Shown: positions 59,498 through 64,000 of the stretch, in pieces
Position numbering within the stretch: position 1 is the first letter of the stretch
Layout: each line of letters opens with the position of its first letter
NCBI RefSeq assembly: GCF_021347895.1
Contig: NC_067117.1
Location: forward strand, 30,634,067 to 30,698,066
Direction: 5' to 3'
DNA from: Acanthochromis polyacanthus
Lineage: Eukaryota > Chordata > Actinopteri > Pomacentridae
DNA length: 64,000 nt
The notes under the pieces: model-generated
What the model was told of the DNA's origin: nothing
Databases searched by the model: none
Seen by the model: only the letters and a program-made list of their open reading frames with translations
Program-made: the position numbers and the translations under genes

Positions 59498-59514
59498 GGG
59501 GGGGGGGGGGGGGG
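59498..59514 (+). repeat. G17 homopolymer
   Basis: Seventeen consecutive G residues follow TTTTTT. Such a run can form intramolecular G-quadruplex and is also a common site of assembly error. Confidence 0.9.
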
Positions 59515-61477
59515 TTTGTGTTTGATTTTTCTTTTAAATCAGTTGTCAAAGCCAAGGTCAATTATGTCTTTTTTAATTCTAGAACCTCCACAATTTGGAA
59601 CCCAGATTTACCAAATGGTTTGAATTGTCTGATGTTTTGCAGTCCTTTGGGTGGAAGTTTTGCTGCGTTAAAATGTTAAGTAAATAAACCGGCCTGACCT
59701 TTCTTCGCAATATGTTACACCTACCTACCTCCTCTCTCCCATTCAGCCTCCCTCCTTGTTTTTTTATTCTTTGCTTTTTGTAAGAACTCTTTAAAAAAAA
59801 AAAAAAAGCAGTGCAATTACTGTTATTTGTAGCAGCAGTATCTTGACAACGTGGCCATATATCTCCACGAATGAAAATGAAAGGGGTGAAGTGGAGCATA
59901 TCTGCACAAAAGAGAAAATGACTGAGGGCGAGAGGGAAAAAATAGAGATAATCAGGCTAAATCACATCAGCTTCATCTGCAATTACCTGCCGTTGCTATG
60001 TTACGACCAAACAAAAATCACTGCCTCCCATTAGCCGTAATCACTCCCATACACGGCGTAGGACTATGGACGGCTATTGTAAGCCAAGGACAAAATAATT
60101 GGAGTTCAAAAGAGGAAGTGAGGGGAAAAAAAGGCTGATTTACTTCTGCTGGCAAGAACTTTGACAGTGACTGTGAATGACACAGATATCATCTGAAATT
60201 TATAATAGAACAGTTTTTATATAGTGTTTTAGATGATAGCATAGAAGTTTGTTGAGTTATTATTATGACTATCAGATTCAGTTGTTTTCTGCCATTTCAG
60301 TGGCATAGTTTGTCAATTTACCAGCAATTGTAGTTGGAAGTGTTTTATCTGCAATGTGTTGTTGACGACCATGAAATGATACGATGCATGATTCATTTAC
60401 AAAAAGGAAAAAGAAAAAAAAGATTATTACTTATAAAGCTGAAAGGAATCAGTGCATAGGTTCTGAAAAGACTTGTGGGAGTTTAAAAATCAGTGAATGT
60501 GAACTGCTACTTAAAGTAGATGCTTAGGGGGAGCACAGGTTACAGCGGGTTAATTGCAAAAGGAAATAAAATAAAAACAGATTTTACTTCACGACTGGCC
60601 AGTGCTCTAAATGATTTGAGATATTGAAAATGCATCAAGAGAAAGGGCTCATTTTCAATTTAATAATGACAAAATAAAATGTGTCGTCTTGAATTATGTT
60701 GACACAGAATGGATTCAAGGCAGATTGAAACATATTTTTGCAATTTTAGAGAGTCTTTTATTTTTATTTTTTCTTCTAGCTAACCAATCACTGGAAAGTC
60801 ACAGCAAATGATTGAATCTTTCAAAGTAAACACAATGAAAATTAAAGTGATTCTGTCGCTGGTCATTTGGCAGTAATGGAAGCCAGTGTTTGTCCCATCA
60901 CCCTGATTTATCCAAATAATATCTGCTATAAATCTGCACTGGAGAGTTCTGCTTTATTACTTTTATGTCTTTGCTTCTGTCATATCCATTCAGTTCATTT
61001 GAATAGAACCACTCTGAAGCCAAATAAACCGAAGTGAAAAACCTTTTGCAAATGAAGTGGCTGAATAAAACCACGCTGAACCAAACCGCGCACTGAATGC
61101 TTGTACATAAAGTAAGTCAGTGACAGTTAGGGACTGCAGGGTGGCAAATAGGGTATTCAAGGACTCTACTTTGTCAAAAAAAATACTATCTTTATAGGCA
61201 AAATAAACCAACACTAACTTGAACTGTGGTCTCCAGTGTCAGATTTTCCATGAAGAGCCAACTAAGTCTGCTGCTTCTTCTTTCTTTACTACTGGAACCA
61301 CATGCTTTTCGGTATTAGCCTGAATCATTTGAACAATTTTACCTCTTTTATTCCTTCTGTGGACTGTCCCATACCTTCGGGCCCGGTTAGCTCCCCACCC
61401 AGTCAGTTAGCTGTTCCGATCTGTGGGTAAATGTAACTTTAGGCCTGTTGTATTTTTTGTGCTATCTGATCCCACAG

Positions 61478-61554
61478 ACGATCACACCAGAGTCCGACTG
61501 CAGCTGCTGGATGGAGACCCCCACTCCGACTACATCAACGCAAACTACATCGAC
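61478..61554 (+). CDS. ptprt: ptprt exon: D1 catalytic domain (DYINANYID)
   Basis: The exon is 77 nt. After ATCCCACAG it completes the split Tyr and reads [20 protein letters not shown] then ANYID, ending in phase 0 before [14 protein letters not shown] is conserved across classical receptor phosphatases and forms part of the D1 core. [15 protein letters not shown] is a strong ptprt mark, since as I recall PTPRK and PTPRM read EGD with NSDYINGNYID. One odd point is VRLQLLDGD, where I recall VRLLVLDGD in mammals. Confidence 0.96.
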
Positions 61555-63374
61555 GTAAGTTCCCACACACATTTCTCATTTTATGCTGATGATGGACCTC
61601 AATTCTCCAGCTCCTAAACCAACCTATCTGTAACCCTAATGCGAAGTCTTCACCCTGCAACGGCCATTTGAGGAGTTCAAGAGCAGGAAGAAGTCCCAAA
61701 TGTAAACCAGTAACTCTACTCTTATCGAGTTTGTGTAAATGACAAACACAACAACTCAACAACAACTGTCCTTCAAGCACAAGCACTAAATCCCAACCTG
61801 CCTGCTCCCTGACAGCTGCTTTGAAAAGGTCTTCGACAGCATAAACATGCAGAAACATACACATCGATTTAAATACGATGGCAACTACCTAATCTATATA
61901 CAATGTTCTTGGGTAAATCTTGTGAACATAAGATCAAACAGTAGACCCCACTATGTAACCAGACACACTTGTTTTCTCGAAATTTCTACATTTAGACACT
62001 TGAACATTCACTCAAATGCATAATCATAAGAATGAGCTAAATTTCCTAAATTGAAATATCGTGAAACATACGCACAAGTGCAGAAATACAAACATTTGTG
62101 TGCAATCAGTGTTTTCAGTGTCAAATATAGCCATCTGTGTTGCATGTCTTTGGGGGGAAAAAACATACTTTCTATGCTGGTAAAATCACAACCTTCTTTA
62201 ATTTCCATCACCTTCCCGCTGCTTATCCCTTTCCTCACCTTTCCATCCATCCATCTATTTATTTCGTCCTCTTCTCCCCTCTGCTGAGCAGGAATTTCGG
62301 TTCACTGTGATTTAATCTCCTGCTCGCAGCTTACCGTTGTAATGATATTCTTAATGAATTTGGTAGAAAATGCTTATTTTCAATCTGTCTCTACTGACTG
62401 GATTTTTTTTTAAATGAGAAAAAAAATTCAGGAAGGAGAGGAGGGGGACTGGCAAATAATTAAAACGATGCCAACACATCCCCTCGGTTGAATAGAATGC
62501 TTACAGAGTGATTGTAATGGCAATATGAGAGTGATAAATGTTTTCATTTCAACAAGGTTATCTGTCTTATAGGAAACTGTGGGGGGAACAAAAGGGGATA
62601 ATCATTGTTTGGAGGCTCGTTGCTTTTCATGCATCCCATGGAGAGGGAATGTCAAAATCCTGTTTTTTTTTTATTTGATGTTTATTTGGAAATCAACCTT
62701 GATTTAGTCATCTAGAAGGAATGGAGTTTGGAGAGGGGAAGAAATTAAAAGAGAAAGAGAGAAATGGAAGAGAAAAGAAAGGAGAAGAGAAACTGACTGA
62801 TGGATGGGAGGGATGAGAGGAAGATAAAGAAAAAAAGAAAACGTAAGAAGTAAGAAAGAGAAGCAAAAATCGATTGAAATTGATTCCAAAAAAAGTAAGA
62901 GAGAGGAATCACTTTGGGAGAAAGGGGTGGAGTTTCAAAACAAAGAAGAATTAGGAGAAGAAGTGATGGAAGAGGGGGGAAAAGATGGATTAAAAAGCCA
63001 GAGAGACAAACAGAAATCAAAGTGAAAGAGGAAAGAGAGGAGACAAATTGCAAACGGGAATGATGGAATACGATTTGAATTTAGCAGCTGATGGAGGATA
63101 AGGAAGGAGGGATGGAGAGATGGAGGTGTTTTATTTGACTGAAGGGACTCGTTGTCATGCATGTTGTTTATGAATTGCACTTTTAATCTTTCACCTATCA
63201 GGGAGACAGAGAGAAAAAAAAGATAACCTAGAGAGAAGAATGAAAAAAGCAAGCAAAGTAGTAGCTAAAAAAGAGAGACAATGATTTTGAAGCGAGACAA
63301 CAAAGAGCATAAGAGAGAAAAGGATGGAGATGACAAAAATGTGCAGATATTTATGCTTTTTTTCTGTCTCGCAG
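61555..63374 (+). other. ptprt: ptprt intron with purine-rich distal part
   Basis: This 1.8-kb intron begins GTAAGT and ends CTGTCTCGCAG. From about 62700 to 63310 the plus strand is rich in AAGAGAG, GGAAG and AGAGAAA words (so the minus strand is pyrimidine-rich, giving several chance frames). The remainder is unremarkable. Confidence 0.9.
62700..63310 (+). repeat. Purine-rich (GA) tract upstream of the 37-nt exon
   Basis: About 600 nt is dominated by A and G with GAGAGA, GGAAGG and AAGAAG words, broken near 63120-63200. GA-rich RNA can act as an SR-protein binding enhancer when exonic; in this intronic position its effect is unknown. Minus-strand frames here (for example 62935-63252) are low complexity. 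Confidence 0.8.
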
Positions 63375-63411
63375 GGGTACCACAGACCCAGACATTACAT
63401 CGCCACACAAG
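63375..63411 (+). CDS. ptprt: ptprt exon: 37-nt D1 exon (GYHRPRHYIATQ)
   Basis: The exon is 37 nt, with acceptor TTCTGTCTCGCAG and donor GTAATT. It reads GYHRPRHYIATQ plus the first base of a Gly codon. It follows YID directly, giving NYIDGYHRPRHYIATQ. The very small size fits a conserved short exon at this place in receptor phosphatases. PTPRK and PTPRM have HRPNHYIATQ as I recall, while HRPRHY matches PTPRT. Confidence 0.96.

Positions 63412-64000
<589 letters not shown>

Larger units (their letters stand above)
33840..61477 (+). other. ptprt: ptprt intron of 27.6 kb inside the D1 coding region
   Basis: The intron begins GTGAGT and ends ATCCCACAG. The split Tyr codon (T plus AC) joins IIA to YDHTRVRLQ, so no further exon is needed. 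Transposons and repeats within it are listed separately. The stretches 33.9-35.2, 35.6-37.1, 37.5-39.1, 40.5-43.3, 45.1-46.4, 48.1-50.6, 51.1-51.9, 53.1-54.8, 57.9-58.9 and 59.6-61.4 kb hold no gene, RNA or element that I can support. They are ordinary AT-rich intron with small chance frames. Confidence 0.85.

Overview
This window is vertebrate genomic DNA, almost certainly from a teleost fish. It holds nine short plus-strand exons with canonical AG/GT splice sites, set in long AT-rich introns full of (TG)n/(CA)n microsatellites, polypyrimidine tracts, Tc1-like transposons and MITE families typical of fish. There is no prokaryotic-style gene organisation, no operon and no RNA gene that I can support.

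All supported exons belong to one gene, a type R2B (MAM/Ig/FNIII) receptor protein tyrosine phosphatase, best matched to ptprt (PTP-rho). In order: the juxtamembrane exon (1698-1852), three symmetric phase 1-1 exons of 81, 36 and 93 nt (7944-8024, 11201-11236, 26084-26176), the exon that opens the conserved wedge/D1 region (27606-27715), then four exons of the first catalytic domain (33752-33839, 61478-61554, 63375-63411, 63805-63902). Their translations join in frame across every junction. The protein reads from the K-L-A-K-K-Q-K-E juxtamembrane segment to N-L-V-E-V-G-R in D1. The extracellular and transmembrane exons lie before the window. The WPD loop, the catalytic HC(X5)R loop and the D2 domain lie after it.

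The rest is intron. The main contents are: a 42-bp-unit minisatellite with a 379-bp higher-order period (about 8.33-9.73 kb) inside a direct duplication of its flank; CU-rich tracts of several hundred nt next to the two small cassette exons; two intron duplications (21.4-22.4 kb and 23.4-24.4 kb); two copies of one common teleost MITE in opposite orientation (26.45 and 35.2 kb); a degenerate full-length Tc1-like element with recognisable terminal repeats and transposase remnant (54.9-56.4 kb); a Tc1-derived inverted repeat (46.5-46.9 kb); a 382-bp TA-flanked MITE (57.4 kb); a foldback MITE (47.6-48.1 kb); and a LINE reverse-transcriptase 3' fragment (50.6-51.1 kb).

The least expected content is a pair of short (583 and 537 bp) terminal-inverted-repeat elements at 17262-17844 and 30696-31232. 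Each is flanked by its own perfect 9-bp target-site duplication. Each carries, on the minus strand, the N-terminal part of the same RecQ/DEAD-like helicase, ending just after the Walker A P-loop. A third short element (43426-43954, TTAA-flanked, AGG termini) carries a different truncated minus-strand ORF.
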